Below, piece after piece: positions 7,994 to 17,825 of a stretch of 55,483 nt of DNA; the first letter of the stretch is position 1; each line of letters opens with the position of its first letter. The DNA lies in contig JALCRY010000010.1 of assembly GCA_022652985.1 (NCBI GenBank), forward strand, positions 1-55,483, given 5' to 3'. The translations under genes and the position numbers were made by a program. The notes under the pieces are model-generated. The model was not told the DNA's origin, did not search any database, and saw only the letters and a list, made by a program, of their open reading frames with translations. This DNA comes from Eubacteriaceae bacterium. Its GTDB lineage: Bacteria > Bacillota > Clostridia > Peptostreptococcales > Anaerovoracaceae.

Positions 7994-9583
7994 ATGGTTT
8001 ATAAAAGACAAAATATCAAAAAAATCACGGCAGTAATACTGGCGGCAATAGTAAGTCTGGCGTTCATGCCGGCGTTCACGGCGGATGCGTTCGCTGCGTC
8101 TTCGCTTCCCGATGACCCGCAGGCGCCGGCTGCCGCATCGTCAGCGTCGAAAACGACATCTGCGGTCACGGCGAAGGCAGTGTCATCACCGACAATACCC
8201 GCGCAGTTCAGCGGGTATAAGGCGTATTACGGTCCGGACATTTCATACTATAATTCCAGCACCGGTACGTTTCTGACGACTAAGCAGTGGGCGAATATCA
8301 AAGCCGCAGGATATAAATTCGCGATCATACGCGTCGGCTACCGCGGCCTCACATCGGGAGGTCTGTATCCGGACAGCGGCTTCGCGCAGAATATACAGTC
8401 GGCGCGTGCGGCGGGGCTCAAAGTCGGCGTCTATTTCTTTTCGCAGGCCCTTTCGGTCTCTGAAGCCAAGGCAGAAGCTAACAAGACACTGGAACTTATC
8501 GAGCCGTATAAGTCATATATAGATCTGCCGGTGGTCATGGACTATGAGTATCAGAAAAACGGGCGTCTCACGACAAGCAAACCAAGCACGGCTGTCAAGA
8601 CAAAAGCGGTCAACGCCTTCTTCGGCGTGATCGAGGATGCGGGTTATACGCCGATGCTCTATGCGAGCAGAAGCTTCCTGGAAAATAGTCTCAATGCAGA
8701 AGATATAGACAGCTCCGGTGAGATCTGGCTGGCGCAGTGGGCGTCTTCGACTTCGTACAGCGGCGATTTCAGCTTCTGGCAGTGGACGGATGCCGGAACG
8801 ATCTCCGGATTCTCCGGTAAAGTTTTCGATCTGAACGCCTGGTATACTAAGGACGTCCATCAGTACGATATGTCCTACGAGAAGCAGAAGCCGACAGGAC
8901 TTTCCCAGTCGGCACGGACCGGGACGAGCGTGACTCTGACCTGGACAGCAGCCCGCAAAGCGGACAGCTATACGATATACCGTTCAGATACATATACGGG
9001 CACGTTCGTGAAAGTCGGCACGAGCACCGGCACTTCGTTCAAGAACACGGGACTTACTCCGGGCAGGGAATATTACTACAAGATAACTGCGAGCGGCACG
9101 GACTACACGGGGACAGCAATCACGAGCGGGAAGACCTCCGGCTATGAGCGCGCATATTCCACGGCGCCTTACAAGACGGTGGTCAGGCTGAAGGAAACGG
9201 CGGATCTGTATAAGAGACCGAACACCACGACGCTGACGAGCATCGCCGGCGGCACGAAGCTTACGAGCATCACGAAGTCGAAAGACAAGAACGGTGAGTA
9301 CTGGTACCGCGTGGAGTATACGTCAGACGGCACGACCTATAACGGCTATCTGCAGGCGTCGAATCTCACGCTGACACGGACAGGAACGACGAAGCAGAAA
9401 GTGAATCTCAGAAAGTCGGCGACCACCTCGAGCACGAAGATACTGACACTGGCCAAAGGCGTGACCGTGACGATCAGGGGCACGAAGAAAGATTCTGCCG
9501 GAGATACCTGGTATAAAGTAACATATAAAAAGAGTTCATCTAAAACATACAAAGGATATGTTTTCGGGAGTTATATAAAATAA
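7994..9583 (+). CDS. Secreted GH25 lysozyme-like enzyme with FN3 and two SH3 domains
   Basis: 529 aa. Signal peptide about residues 1-35 (ITAVILAAIVSLAFMPAFTA), then an Ser/Ala/Thr linker. The GH25 domain runs about 79-293, with the catalytic-type acids Asp82 (PDISYYN), Asp183 and Glu185 (VMDYEYQ) and the strand signatures KFAIIRVGYRG, VGVYFFSQA and IWLAQWA. A fibronectin type III domain (about 303-388) and two bacterial SH3-like modules (about 398-465 and 470-529) follow; these bind wall polymers. GH25 enzymes cut the MurNAc-GlcNAc link in peptidoglycan. Probably wall remodelling or attack on other bacteria. Monocistronic: terminator directly after the stop. Confidence 0.93.
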   Translation: MVYKRQNIKKITAVILAAIVSLAFMPAFTADAFAASSLPDDPQAPAAASSASKTTSAVTAKAVSSPTIPAQFSGYKAYYGPDISYYNSSTGTFLTTKQWANIKAAGYKFAIIRVGYRGLTSGGLYPDSGFAQNIQSARAAGLKVGVYFFSQALSVSEAKAEANKTLELIEPYKSYIDLPVVMDYEYQKNGRLTTSKPSTAVKTKAVNAFFGVIEDAGYTPMLYASRSFLENSLNAEDIDSSGEIWLAQWASSTSYSGDFSFWQWTDAGTISGFSGKVFDLNAWYTKDVHQYDMSYEKQKPTGLSQSARTGTSVTLTWTAARKADSYTIYRSDTYTGTFVKVGTSTGTSFKNTGLTPGREYYYKITASGTDYTGTAITSGKTSGYERAYSTAPYKTVVRLKETADLYKRPNTTTLTSIAGGTKLTSITKSKDKNGEYWYRVEYTSDGTTYNGYLQASNLTLTRTGTTKQKVNLRKSATTSSTKILTLAKGVTVTIRGTKKDSAGDTWYKVTYKKSSSKTYKGYVFGSYIK

Positions 9584-9590
9584 GAGAAAT

Positions 9591-9622
9591 GCAGGCATAC
9601 CGGGAGGTATGTCTGCTTTTTT
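9591..9622 (+). terminator. Intrinsic terminator of GH25 gene
   Basis: An 11-bp stem (9591-9601 with 9606-9616, one G-T pair), a GGGA loop and TTTTTT from 9617. Confidence 0.93.
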
Positions 9623-9691
9623 GCCCGAAGCACAGGAGTGAAAGGGTTCTTTTTCCTTTATCGGGGACCGCGGATATGTTAGAATATCGGC

Positions 9692-11896
9692 ATGGACTAT
9701 TTAAATAAATTAAACAACAAGCAGCGCGAGGCAGCGCTTTATACAGAGGGACCGCTTCTGATCCTTGCGGGAGCGGGTTCGGGCAAGACTGCGACAATGA
9801 CTCACAGGATCGCCCATCTGATCAGGGACAACGGAGTCAGCCCGTATAACATACTGGCAGTGACATTTACGAACAAAGCGGCGGGAGAGATGCGCGACCG
9901 TGTGGAGGAGATCCTCGGCGGCAGCGTGAATATGTGGATCATGACATTCCATGCCGCCTGTCTTCGCATACTCAGAAGGCATGCGGATATACTGGGCTAT
10001 ACGAATTCTTTCATTGTATACGACCCGGTGGACACGAAGGCCGTAGTCAAGAAAATATTGAAGGACCGCGCGATCGACGAAAAGAAATTCCCGGTGGGAA
10101 GTCTTCTGGGGGCGATCAGTCATGCGAAGGAAGCCGAGATAGGGCCGGACAGATACAAGAACGAGTACGGAGGCGGATACAGAGAGGAGATCATCGCCGG
10201 CGTATATTCGGAGTATCAGAAGACTTTGAAGGACAACAACGCGATGGATTTCGACGATCTGCTTTGGAATGCTGTTAAAGTATTCGACAGAGATGAAGCC
10301 ATTCTCCTGGAATATCAGAACAGGTTCCGCTATATCATGGTCGACGAGTATCAGGATACAAACAAGACGCAGTATAAATTTGTCAGGATGCTCGCGGAAG
10401 GTTCGGGCAATATCTGTGTGGTCGGGGACGACGACCAGTGCATCTACCAGTGGAGAGGCGCCGATATTTCCAATATCCTGGATTTCGAAAAGGATTTCCC
10501 GGGCGCGAAGGTCATAAAGCTCGAGCAGAATTACCGTTCGACCGGCAATATTCTCGCGGCGGCGCATTCCGTCATCGAACACAACACGCACAGAAAGAGC
10601 AAAAAACTCTGGACCGACGCCGACGACGGCAGCAAGATCGTGTATCACAGAGCGGACAATGAAAAAGAAGAAGCGTATTACGTAGCGCAGGAAATAAACA
10701 GACTCTGCACGGAGGACAGGAAGTGGAACGATTTCGCGGTGCTCTACAGGACGAACGCGCAGTCAAGAAACTTCGAGGAAGCTCTTTCGGCGCGGGATAT
10801 CCCTTACCGGGTAGTCGGCGGCGTGAGGTATTACGACAGAAAAGAAATAAAGGACATCGTTGCCTACATGCGCCTGGTCATGAACCCGGCGGATGATCTG
10901 GCCATGATGAGAATAATAAACGAACCGAAGCGCGGCATCGGCGGTACGACGCAGGCCAAGATAGCCAAGACGGCGGAGGTGATGGGGACCAGCGTTTTCG
11001 AGACACTGTGCGATGCGGATATCCGCAATTCACTTTCTGCCAAGGCCTCGCAGATGACGGCGGAAATGATCGAAACTCTGCAGCATTACCACGACGAGAT
11101 GGATAATCTGCGCGTCAGCGACATCTACGACGGTTTGCTGAACGGTACGGGATACCTGAAAGCGCTCGAAGAAAAGGACAATGTCGAAGCGGACGGCAGG
11201 ATCGAAAACCTGCTTGAGTTCAAATCGGTAATATATGATTATGAAGAGGAAGGCGAGCTGACTCTGTCGGATTTTCTGGAGAGGATAGCGCTGCTTTCGG
11301 ATATAGACAATCATGACGAGAACGAGAATGCAGTAACGCTCATGACGATGCACAGCGCGAAGGGCCTCGAGTTCCCGATGGTTTTCATGCCGGGCATGGA
11401 AGACGGGCTGTTTCCGAGCATGCGTGACAATACCGAGCAGGAAATGGAAGAGGAGAGACGGCTCTGCTACGTCGGCATGACGAGAGCAAAAGAGCGGCTC
11501 TGTTTCACAAGCGCGGAACTGAGGATGCTTTACGGGAAAACGAATTATACGAGAGAATCGCAGTTTCTCCGGGAACTCGATCCTCATCTGATCGACGGCG
11601 ACGGAATATACGTTAAGAAGAAGGAAGTCGAGCTCGGTTCATCCGTTCCGTTTGACGGATACGCACGCGAGATCCCGGCAAAACCGTTCAATGCCTTCAG
11701 CGCCGCGAAGAAAGAAGTGCACGCGAAGGAAAAGCGCCGGCCGATAAAGCTGGCCGCGGGAGATATCGTGGAGCACGGCAAGTTCGGACGCGGCATGGTC
11801 GTGAAAATAGACAAAGGCATCGTCGAAGTAATGTTCGATACTGCAGGCAAGAAGAAACTTGCGGTGGATGTCGCACCGCTCACCAAGGTGGAGTAA
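9692..11896 (+). CDS. pcrA: ATP-dependent DNA helicase PcrA (UvrD/Rep family)
   Basis: 734 aa, normal for PcrA. Superfamily 1A helicase motifs: Q motif LNNKQREA, Walker A GAGSGKT (residues 27-33), motif II VDEYQDTN, motif III DDDQCIYQWRGA, motif IV QNYRS, motif V TMHSAKGLEF and motif VI YVGMTRAK. It unwinds DNA 3'-5' in repair and in removing RecA or RNA polymerase from DNA. The C-terminal tail, with VEHGKFGRGMVVKI, is the Tudor-like domain that contacts RNA polymerase in Gram-positive PcrA. The stop codon is directly followed by the ligA ATG, so the two are co-translated, as in many Bacillota. Confidence 0.96.
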   Translation: MDYLNKLNNKQREAALYTEGPLLILAGAGSGKTATMTHRIAHLIRDNGVSPYNILAVTFTNKAAGEMRDRVEEILGGSVNMWIMTFHAACLRILRRHADILGYTNSFIVYDPVDTKAVVKKILKDRAIDEKKFPVGSLLGAISHAKEAEIGPDRYKNEYGGGYREEIIAGVYSEYQKTLKDNNAMDFDDLLWNAVKVFDRDEAILLEYQNRFRYIMVDEYQDTNKTQYKFVRMLAEGSGNICVVGDDDQCIYQWRGADISNILDFEKDFPGAKVIKLEQNYRSTGNILAAAHSVIEHNTHRKSKKLWTDADDGSKIVYHRADNEKEEAYYVAQEINRLCTEDRKWNDFAVLYRTNAQSRNFEEALSARDIPYRVVGGVRYYDRKEIKDIVAYMRLVMNPADDLAMMRIINEPKRGIGGTTQAKIAKTAEVMGTSVFETLCDADIRNSLSAKASQMTAEMIETLQHYHDEMDNLRVSDIYDGLLNGTGYLKALEEKDNVEADGRIENLLEFKSVIYDYEEEGELTLSDFLERIALLSDIDNHDENENAVTLMTMHSAKGLEFPMVFMPGMEDGLFPSMRDNTEQEMEEERRLCYVGMTRAKERLCFTSAELRMLYGKTNYTRESQFLRELDPHLIDGDGIYVKKKEVELGSSVPFDGYAREIPAKPFNAFSAAKKEVHAKEKRRPIKLAAGDIVEHGKFGRGMVVKIDKGIVEVMFDTAGKKKLAVDVAPLTKVE

Positions 11897-13900
11897 ATGG
11901 AAGATAAAAAAGAGCTCATAAAACAGAAGATCGCAGTGCTCAATGAAGCGGCCAGGGCGTACTACACCGAGTCGCGTGAGATCATGAGCAATTTCGAGTA
12001 CGATAAACTCTATGATGAACTCACAGCACTTGAAGAGGAAACAGGCATCATCCTGAGCAGCAGCCCGACGCAGAATGTCGGCTACGAGACGCTCAGCAGC
12101 CTGCCGAAGGAGAGACATCCTGCGAGGATGCTGTCGCTCAACAAGACGAAGAGCGTGGACGAGCTGGCGGCTTTTGCCGGCAGTCATAAGTGTCTGCTTT
12201 CGTGGAAGATGGACGGCCTGACGATCGTGCTGACTTACCGCGGCGGGAAACTTTTCAAGGCAGTTACACGCGGCAACGGCGAGGAAGGCGAGGTCATCAC
12301 GAACAACGCAAGAGTATTCGCGAATCTGCCGGTGAAGATCGAGTTCGGGGGAGAACTCATCTTGAGGGGCGAAGCGACGATTTCCTATTCGGAGTTCGAA
12401 CGGATAAATGAAATGCTGCCGGAAACGGATGCGGAATACAAAAACCCGCGGAATCTCTGCAGCGGTTCGGTCAGACAGCTGAACAACAAGATCACGGCGG
12501 AGAGAAACGTAATGTTCCGTGCCTTCACTCTGGTGAGCGCGGGACCTGCGCCGGCCGGCGAGACGGGAGCAGACGCGCCTGCTCCGGACTTCGGGAACTC
12601 GCGCGAAAAGCAGCAGCTATGGCTGAAAGATCAGGGTTTCGACATAGTCGATTATATCGTAGTCACAGGGGAAAACATGGCGCAGGGTGTGCAGAAATTC
12701 GCTGATGAGATCAGCGGTAATGATATGCCTTCAGACGGTCTTGTTCTGGTGTACGACGATATTGAATTCGGCAGATCGCTGGGGACGACGGCCAAGGCGC
12801 CGCGCGACAGCATCGCTTTCAAATGGAGCGACGAGATCAGGGAAACTAAGCTCATCGAGATCGAGTGGAGCGCATCGCGCACCGGCCTGATCAATCCGAT
12901 CGCGGTATTCGAACCTGTGGAACTCGAGGGCACCACGGTCAGCAGGGCTTCAGTGCATAACGTCAGCATAATGAAAGATCTGAAACTGGGCCTCGGAGAT
13001 TCGATTGAAGTCTACAAAGCGAACATGATAATTCCGCAGATCGAACGCAACCTCACCGGCAGCGGCACCGCGGAGATACCGGATAAATGTCCGGTCTGCG
13101 GCGGCGAGACGGAGATACGCGGGGAGTCCGGCGTGGAAACACTTTACTGCCTGAACCCGGAATGCCCGGCGAAAAAGATAAAATCGTTCTCGCTTTTTGT
13201 GAGCCGGGACGCCATGAATATAGAAGGACTGAGCGAGCAGACGATAGAGAAGCTTCTGGGACTGGGCTTTGTCAGAGAACCGGCGGACTTCTTCCGGCTC
13301 GAGCGTTATCGCGAGGGTATTGAGTCGATGGAGGGGTTCGGCGAGAAATCGTTCGAAAATCTGCAGAAGGCGGCGGAAAAAGCACGCAGCACCAATGCGG
13401 CCAGAGTGCTTTACAGCCTCGGCATCAGCGGCATCGGCGTCGCGAACGCCAAAGTCATCTCGAAAGCCTGCGGCGGCGACATGGCGAAGATCAGGACGCT
13501 GACAAAAGAAGAACTGCTGGAGATAGACGGCATCGGCGGCGTCATGGCCGATTCGGTCGTATCGTTTTTCGCGGATGAAGAGAACTGCAGGAAGCTCGAC
13601 GATCTGCTGGCGGAGATAAAGATCGAAAAAGAAACGAATAATGCGGAGCAGATATTCGCCGGCATGACATTCGTCATCACCGGGAGTCTGCAGCACTTCG
13701 AAAACAGAGAAGAACTCAAGGAAGAAATCGAGGCGCGCGGTGGAAAAGCCGCAGGGTCGGTCAGCAAAAAGACGGACTTCCTCATCAACAACGATGTGAA
13801 CAGCGGCTCGGCAAAAAATAAAAAAGCTCAAGAACTCGGTGTGCCGATCGTTGCGGAAGACGAGTTCATGGAAAAATTCGGCATACCCGGAAGGAGATAA
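11897..13900 (+). CDS. ligA: NAD-dependent DNA ligase LigA
   Basis: 667 aa, full length. The order is: Ia domain; adenylation domain with nucleophile Lys104 in WKMDGL; OB fold; four-Cys zinc finger (CPVCGG and CLNPECPAKK); helix-hairpin-helix region; C-terminal BRCT domain (about 585-665, MTFVITGSLQHF). It seals nicks in replication and repair using NAD+. The KMDG in place of the more common KxDG with Val or Ile is within normal variation. A Pro/Ala/Gly-rich loop of about 15 residues near 218-232 looks like a lineage insertion. It starts immediately after pcrA and is followed 2 bases later by the AIR-synthase-like gene, giving a three-gene unit. Confidence 0.96.
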   Translation: MEDKKELIKQKIAVLNEAARAYYTESREIMSNFEYDKLYDELTALEEETGIILSSSPTQNVGYETLSSLPKERHPARMLSLNKTKSVDELAAFAGSHKCLLSWKMDGLTIVLTYRGGKLFKAVTRGNGEEGEVITNNARVFANLPVKIEFGGELILRGEATISYSEFERINEMLPETDAEYKNPRNLCSGSVRQLNNKITAERNVMFRAFTLVSAGPAPAGETGADAPAPDFGNSREKQQLWLKDQGFDIVDYIVVTGENMAQGVQKFADEISGNDMPSDGLVLVYDDIEFGRSLGTTAKAPRDSIAFKWSDEIRETKLIEIEWSASRTGLINPIAVFEPVELEGTTVSRASVHNVSIMKDLKLGLGDSIEVYKANMIIPQIERNLTGSGTAEIPDKCPVCGGETEIRGESGVETLYCLNPECPAKKIKSFSLFVSRDAMNIEGLSEQTIEKLLGLGFVREPADFFRLERYREGIESMEGFGEKSFENLQKAAEKARSTNAARVLYSLGISGIGVANAKVISKACGGDMAKIRTLTKEELLEIDGIGGVMADSVVSFFADEENCRKLDDLLAEIKIEKETNNAEQIFAGMTFVITGSLQHFENREELKEEIEARGGKAAGSVSKKTDFLINNDVNSGSAKNKKAQELGVPIVAEDEFMEKFGIPGRR

Positions 13901-13902
13901 AA

Positions 13903-14898
13903 ATGCTCAAAGTGGGAAAGCTCGACAGCGACCTGCTCAAAGAGATCGTATTCGATAAAATAACATATAAAAGGCCGGAGGTCATCACCAGGCCGGGAAT
14001 AGGCGAAGACTGCGCGGTAGTCGATTTCGGAGACTATGAATGCGTCATGTCCACGGATCCCATCACCGCGGCCATCAGTGACATCGGCAGACTGTGCATC
14101 CATATTTCATGTAACGATATTGCTTCGAACGGCATACAGCCTGTCGGCATACTGCTCGCCGTATTGCTGCCCGTCGGCACTACCGAAGAGCAGATTGCGG
14201 AGATGATGAGGCAGGCCGGGGAGGCGAGCGCGGAACTCGGAGTCGAGATAATCGGCGGACATACGGAGATCACCGATGCGGTGAAACAACCGGTCATTAC
14301 TTCCACGGCGATCGGCAGAGGCCCGAAAGGCGGCTCGCAGAGCGCCGACGATATTGTTCCGGGAGACTTTCTCCTGATCACGAAAAAGGCGGGCATCGAA
14401 GGCACCGGCGTCATCGCCAGGGACAAGGCTGATGAGCTTGCGAAATTCATGACTGCTGAAGAAGTGGAAAAAGCGCAGGATCTCCTGAAACTCGTGAGCG
14501 TCGTCAAAGAAGGCGTCATAGCGGGCGGCATAGGGACCCACGGCATGCATGATGTCACGGAAGGCGGCGTGCTGGGCGCAGTATGGGAGATGTGCAGCAT
14601 AGCGGGGGTCGGGTGCGAGATCGACCGTGAAAGCATTCCCGCGGAAGCAGTAACGCTCAAGATGTGCGGGCATTACGGCATCGACCCGCTGAGGCTGATA
14701 TCAAGCGGCTGCATGATGATCGCAGCGGCGGCGGACAAAAAAGATGAGATGACGGCGGCGATAGAAGCTGCCGGGATAGATGTGTGTTGTATCGGCAGGA
14801 TCATGCCGGCAGAATACGGACTCAGGATATCCGGAGGCGGGAGATCGGCAGAAATAACCCCGCCGGAACCCGATGAGATCTATAAAGTGGTCGGGTAA
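13903..14898 (+). CDS. AIR synthase-related protein (HypE/PurM-like fold)
   Basis: 331 aa. Shows the two-domain AIR synthase layout: N-terminal part with GIGEDCAVVDFG and MSTDPITA (ATP/metal-binding acidic residues), SCNDIASNGIQPVGIL, IIGGHTEITDAV, then a C-terminal domain with HDVTEGGVLGAVWEM. The family uses ATP to activate a carbonyl or carbamoyl group (PurM, HypE, ThiL, SelD). It lacks the C-terminal PRVC-type cysteine tail of true HypE and no hydrogenase genes are near, so it is one of the uncharacterised HypE-like paralogs. It has AGGAG just before the ATG within the ligA end and lies downstream of pcrA-ligA. Substrate unknown. Confidence 0.82.
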   Translation: MLKVGKLDSDLLKEIVFDKITYKRPEVITRPGIGEDCAVVDFGDYECVMSTDPITAAISDIGRLCIHISCNDIASNGIQPVGILLAVLLPVGTTEEQIAEMMRQAGEASAELGVEIIGGHTEITDAVKQPVITSTAIGRGPKGGSQSADDIVPGDFLLITKKAGIEGTGVIARDKADELAKFMTAEEVEKAQDLLKLVSVVKEGVIAGGIGTHGMHDVTEGGVLGAVWEMCSIAGVGCEIDRESIPAEAVTLKMCGHYGIDPLRLISSGCMMIAAAADKKDEMTAAIEAAGIDVCCIGRIMPAEYGLRISGGGRSAEITPPEPDEIYKVVG

Positions 14899-14917
14899 AA
14901 AATAAATAAAGCAGAAG

Positions 14918-14946
14918 TTGACTATAATCGGCAAAACACATATAAT
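14918..14946 (+). promoter_or_regulatory. Strong sigma-A promoter of the SRP RNA gene
   Basis: TTGACT (14918-14923), a 17-bp spacer and TATAAT (14941-14946). Start of transcription is predicted near 14953, about 11 bases before the SRP RNA stem. Confidence 0.85.
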
Positions 14947-14963
14947 TGTACAGTATGAAATTG

Positions 14964-15108
14964 CCTTTTGACAGCTCCGTTCGGCTCGGACTGGGTCCTG
15001 CGCAATAAGACACTGTGAACCTTGTCAGGTCCGGAAGGAAGCAGCAATAAGCGGAGGCTCTTATGTGCCGCAGACAAGCCTTTTTCGGCCGGCGGAGCTA
15101 TCAAAGGG
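14964..15108 (+). ncRNA. ffs: Signal recognition particle RNA (small bacterial type)
   Basis: The universal SRP domain IV signature CAGGTCCGGAAGGAAGCAGC, with a GGAA tetraloop and its asymmetric internal loop, lies at 15026-15045. The two ends pair over about 16 bp (14964-14979 with 15093-15108, one unpaired A/C opposition and one G-U), closing a single long rod. The closing stem is followed by TTTCTTTT (15112-15119), which could terminate the transcript. The RNA binds Ffh and targets ribosomes to the membrane. At about 145 nt it lacks the Alu domain of the large Bacillus type. Ends are set by the stem and could shift by several bases. Location just before dnaX is conserved in Bacillota. Confidence 0.95.
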
Positions 15109-15140
15109 CGATTTCTTTTAAATTATAAAAGGGAGAGGAC

Positions 15141-16796
15141 ATGTATAAAGCGCTGTATCGTGCCTACAGGCCTGAAGTCTTCGACGAAGTCATCGGCCAG
15201 GATCACATAGTGAGGATATTGAAGAATCAGATATCGCAGGGAACTGTTTCCCATGCGTATCTTTTCTGCGGCACGAGAGGAACGGGGAAGACGACTACTG
15301 CTCGTCTGCTCGCCAAGGCGGTCAACTGCACAGGCGAAGGCGAAAGACCCTGCGGCAGATGCGAAAACTGCCTGGCCATCAAGAACGGCAATTTCGTCGA
15401 TCTGATCGAGGTCGATGCGGCCTCGAACAACGGCGTAGATGATATCAGAAGCCTGCGTGAAAGCGTGAACTATCCGCCGGCGGTGGGCCGGAAAAAAGTC
15501 TATATCATAGACGAGGTGCACATGCTTTCGTCGAGCGCGTTCAATGCTCTGCTCAAAACGCTGGAAGAACCTCCCGAAGCAGTAATGTTCATACTCTGCA
15601 CGACGGAGCCGGAAAAACTGCTCCCGACTGTATTGTCGAGATGCATGAGGATGGATTTCCGGCGCGTGCCGGAGGACAGCCTCCTCGAGAGACTCAAAAA
15701 GATCTGCGGCGAAGTCGGAGCGGAGATAGACGATGATGCTCTGAGACTGATCGCCGTCAATGCCGACGGCTCGGCCAGAGACGGAATAACGCTGCTCGAC
15801 CAGTGCATTTCCGGCAGACAGGGACATATATCACGCGAAGATGTGCTTGATTCACTCGGCGCAGTTGATGTCGACACATATGTAGAAATGACGCAGAGGA
15901 CCGAGGCCAGGGATGTGGCCGGCGGCCTGCTGATGATAGACGGACTCATCCGCGCCGGCAAAGACGCGAGACAGATCCTGCAGGGATGGATGGGGCATTA
16001 CAGGAATCTCCTCATGGCGACATTCATTGATTCGCCCAAGGATATGCTGGGAATGTCCGAGGAAAATGCGGCCAGAGTTTCGGCTCAGGCGGCGGGGATG
16101 CATCTCGATGCGATCAACAACGCAATCATCGAAATCGCGAAGACGGCCCAGGTGGCGCGCATGTCGACACAGCCGAGGATCCTCCTCGAGATGTGCTTCG
16201 TGCAGCTGGCGACATATTCGTCGGATGGCGCCAAAGTGATCCTGAAGACATCGGCGAAAAAACCGGGCAGAGCGCCGCAGGCGCATGCTCAGGCGCAGGA
16301 TCAGACGAAGACTGAGCAGGCTGATCAGGAACCGCCGGATTTTTCAGCAGAAACATTCGAAGACGATACTGATATTACTGCGGAGAATTCGGAACAGACA
16401 ACATTGAGCGGGGCCGGAATGCCGGACGAAGAACGCGATGCGGAGGTAGTCGGTGCGGACATGGATATCGCTTCGGTCTGGGAAGATGTGATCAGAGAAG
16501 CCATCGAAAGAAGCGACAGCCACACGATAGGACTGCTCAGGAATACGGAAGCACTGTCGATGGACGAGACTACCGTGACGGTAGCGGGCAGCAGGATGGC
16601 GGCGACTACGCTGGACAACAATAGACAGTTCATAGAGAATATCCTGGAACAGCATTCAGGATCGAGAAGACATATCGTCGTGACAGACGGCGAACCGGAA
16701 GAAAAGCAGGAGACATTTACCGAAACGGATCTGCAGCGCGCATCGGAAAGCGCAGAAGGATTTCTCGGCATACCTGTTGAAATAGAAGATAAATAA
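15141..16796 (+). CDS. dnaX: DNA polymerase III subunit gamma/tau
   Basis: 551 aa. Clamp-loader AAA+ ATPase: Walker A GTRGTGKT (44-51), zinc-binding cysteines Cys63, Cys71, Cys74 and Cys77, the VDAASNNGVDDIR segment, Walker B DEVHMLS and sensor 1 CTTEPEKL. Domain III ends near residue 370; the remaining Gln/Glu/Asp-rich linker and C-terminal domain (MDIASVWEDVI onward) would bind the replicative polymerase. It loads the beta clamp in the replisome. No convincing frameshift signal for a separate gamma form was found. GGGAGAGG precedes the ATG. First gene of dnaX-ybaB-recR. Confidence 0.96.
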   Translation: MYKALYRAYRPEVFDEVIGQDHIVRILKNQISQGTVSHAYLFCGTRGTGKTTTARLLAKAVNCTGEGERPCGRCENCLAIKNGNFVDLIEVDAASNNGVDDIRSLRESVNYPPAVGRKKVYIIDEVHMLSSSAFNALLKTLEEPPEAVMFILCTTEPEKLLPTVLSRCMRMDFRRVPEDSLLERLKKICGEVGAEIDDDALRLIAVNADGSARDGITLLDQCISGRQGHISREDVLDSLGAVDVDTYVEMTQRTEARDVAGGLLMIDGLIRAGKDARQILQGWMGHYRNLLMATFIDSPKDMLGMSEENAARVSAQAAGMHLDAINNAIIEIAKTAQVARMSTQPRILLEMCFVQLATYSSDGAKVILKTSAKKPGRAPQAHAQAQDQTKTEQADQEPPDFSAETFEDDTDITAENSEQTTLSGAGMPDEERDAEVVGADMDIASVWEDVIREAIERSDSHTIGLLRNTEALSMDETTVTVAGSRMAATTLDNNRQFIENILEQHSGSRRHIVVTDGEPEEKQETFTETDLQRASESAEGFLGIPVEIEDK

Positions 16797-16816
16797 ATTT
16801 AAGAACGGAGAATATA

Positions 16817-17173
16817 ATGGGAAAAGGAATGAAAGCGGGCAGGAAAAAGAAACCCGCGGCAGTGAACCAGGCGCAGCAGATGGCTCAGATGCAGGCGTTG
16901 CAGCAGAAGATGGACGAAATGCAGGAAGAGATCAATGTGATGGAGCAGTCGGCGACTTCGGGCGGCGGCGCGGTGGAAGTCACGGTCAACGGCAAGAAGC
17001 AGATCACGGCCATAAAGATCGAGCAGGAAGTCGTAGACCCTGACGATGTCGAAATGCTGCAGGATCTCATCATTACTGCGGCCAACGAGGCGCTCCGTCA
17101 GATGGATGACATTTCGCAGAACAAGATGAATGAACTCACCGGCAGCCTGGGACTGCCTCCGGGGCTGATTTAA
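16817..17173 (+). CDS. ybaB: YbaB/EbfC nucleoid-associated protein
   Basis: 118 aa. The family core begins with [19 protein letters not shown], goes through [20 protein letters not shown] and [16 protein letters not shown], and ends with GSLGLPPGL. Members form tweezer-like dimers that bind DNA without strong specificity. A basic N-terminal extension (about 15 residues, KAGRKKK) could add DNA contact. It lies between dnaX and recR, 20 bases after dnaX, and its stop overlaps the recR start by one base. Confidence 0.93.
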   Translation: MGKGMKAGRKKKPAAVNQAQQMAQMQALQQKMDEMQEEINVMEQSATSGGGAVEVTVNGKKQITAIKIEQEVVDPDDVEMLQDLIITAANEALRQMDDISQNKMNELTGSLGLPPGLI

Positions 17174-17775
17174 TGAATTATTACGCCAGACCCCTGAGCA
17201 AACTCATCGATGAGCTTTCCAAGCTTCCCGGCATAGGCGGGAAGACTGCTCAAAGGCTCGCATTCCACATCCTTTCGCTGACGGACAGCGAAGCGGATGC
17301 GCTTGCTGACGCCATAAAAACCGCGAAACACGAGATGAGATACTGCTCTATCTGCGGCAACCTGACAGATGCGGACCCTTGCAGCATATGCGGAGACCGG
17401 ACAAGAGACCGGTCGATGATATGTGTCGTCGAGAGCCCGAGAGATGTCGTGGCCATGGAAAAAATCAAGGAATACCACGGACTGTATCACGTGCTCAACG
17501 GCGCGATCTCGCCGATGGAAGGCATCGGTCCGGAGGATATAAACATCAAATCTCTGATAATGAGGCTTCAGCAGCATGATGAGATCAAAGAGCTCATCCT
17601 GGCTACGAACCCGAATATCGAAGGCGAGGCGACGGCCATGTACATCGCAAGGCTGGTCAAACCGTCGGGGATCAGAGTCACCAGGATCGCGCACGGCATA
17701 CCTGTCGGCGGCGATCTCGAATATACGGACGAAGTCACTTTATTGAAAGCAATGGAAGGCAGGACCAGGTTATAG
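17173..17775 (+). CDS. recR: Recombination mediator RecR
   Basis: 200 aa, standard length. Helix-hairpin-helix [18 protein letters not shown], four-Cys zinc finger (Cys58, Cys61, Cys70, Cys73), then a Toprim domain with [12 protein letters not shown] and the [15 protein letters not shown] segment, and the C-terminal Walker-B-like [10 protein letters not shown]. RecR works with RecO (and RecF) to load RecA on SSB-coated single strands. Its start overlaps the ybaB stop by one base, so translation is coupled. Last gene of the dnaX block; the permease gene behind it is unrelated and may be transcribed with it. Confidence 0.96.
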   Translation: MNYYARPLSKLIDELSKLPGIGGKTAQRLAFHILSLTDSEADALADAIKTAKHEMRYCSICGNLTDADPCSICGDRTRDRSMICVVESPRDVVAMEKIKEYHGLYHVLNGAISPMEGIGPEDINIKSLIMRLQQHDEIKELILATNPNIEGEATAMYIARLVKPSGIRVTRIAHGIPVGGDLEYTDEVTLLKAMEGRTRL

Positions 17776-17825
17776 AAAACAACGGACTTAAAAAGCAGGA
17801 TCTCTCGGTAACGACTATTGTATTC

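Noticed and set aside
16252-16265. Programmed -1 frameshift in dnaX at a run of six A
   Set aside because: The run does not make a proper X-XXY-YYZ heptamer, the shifted frame stays open for about 50 codons, and no stimulatory element was evident.
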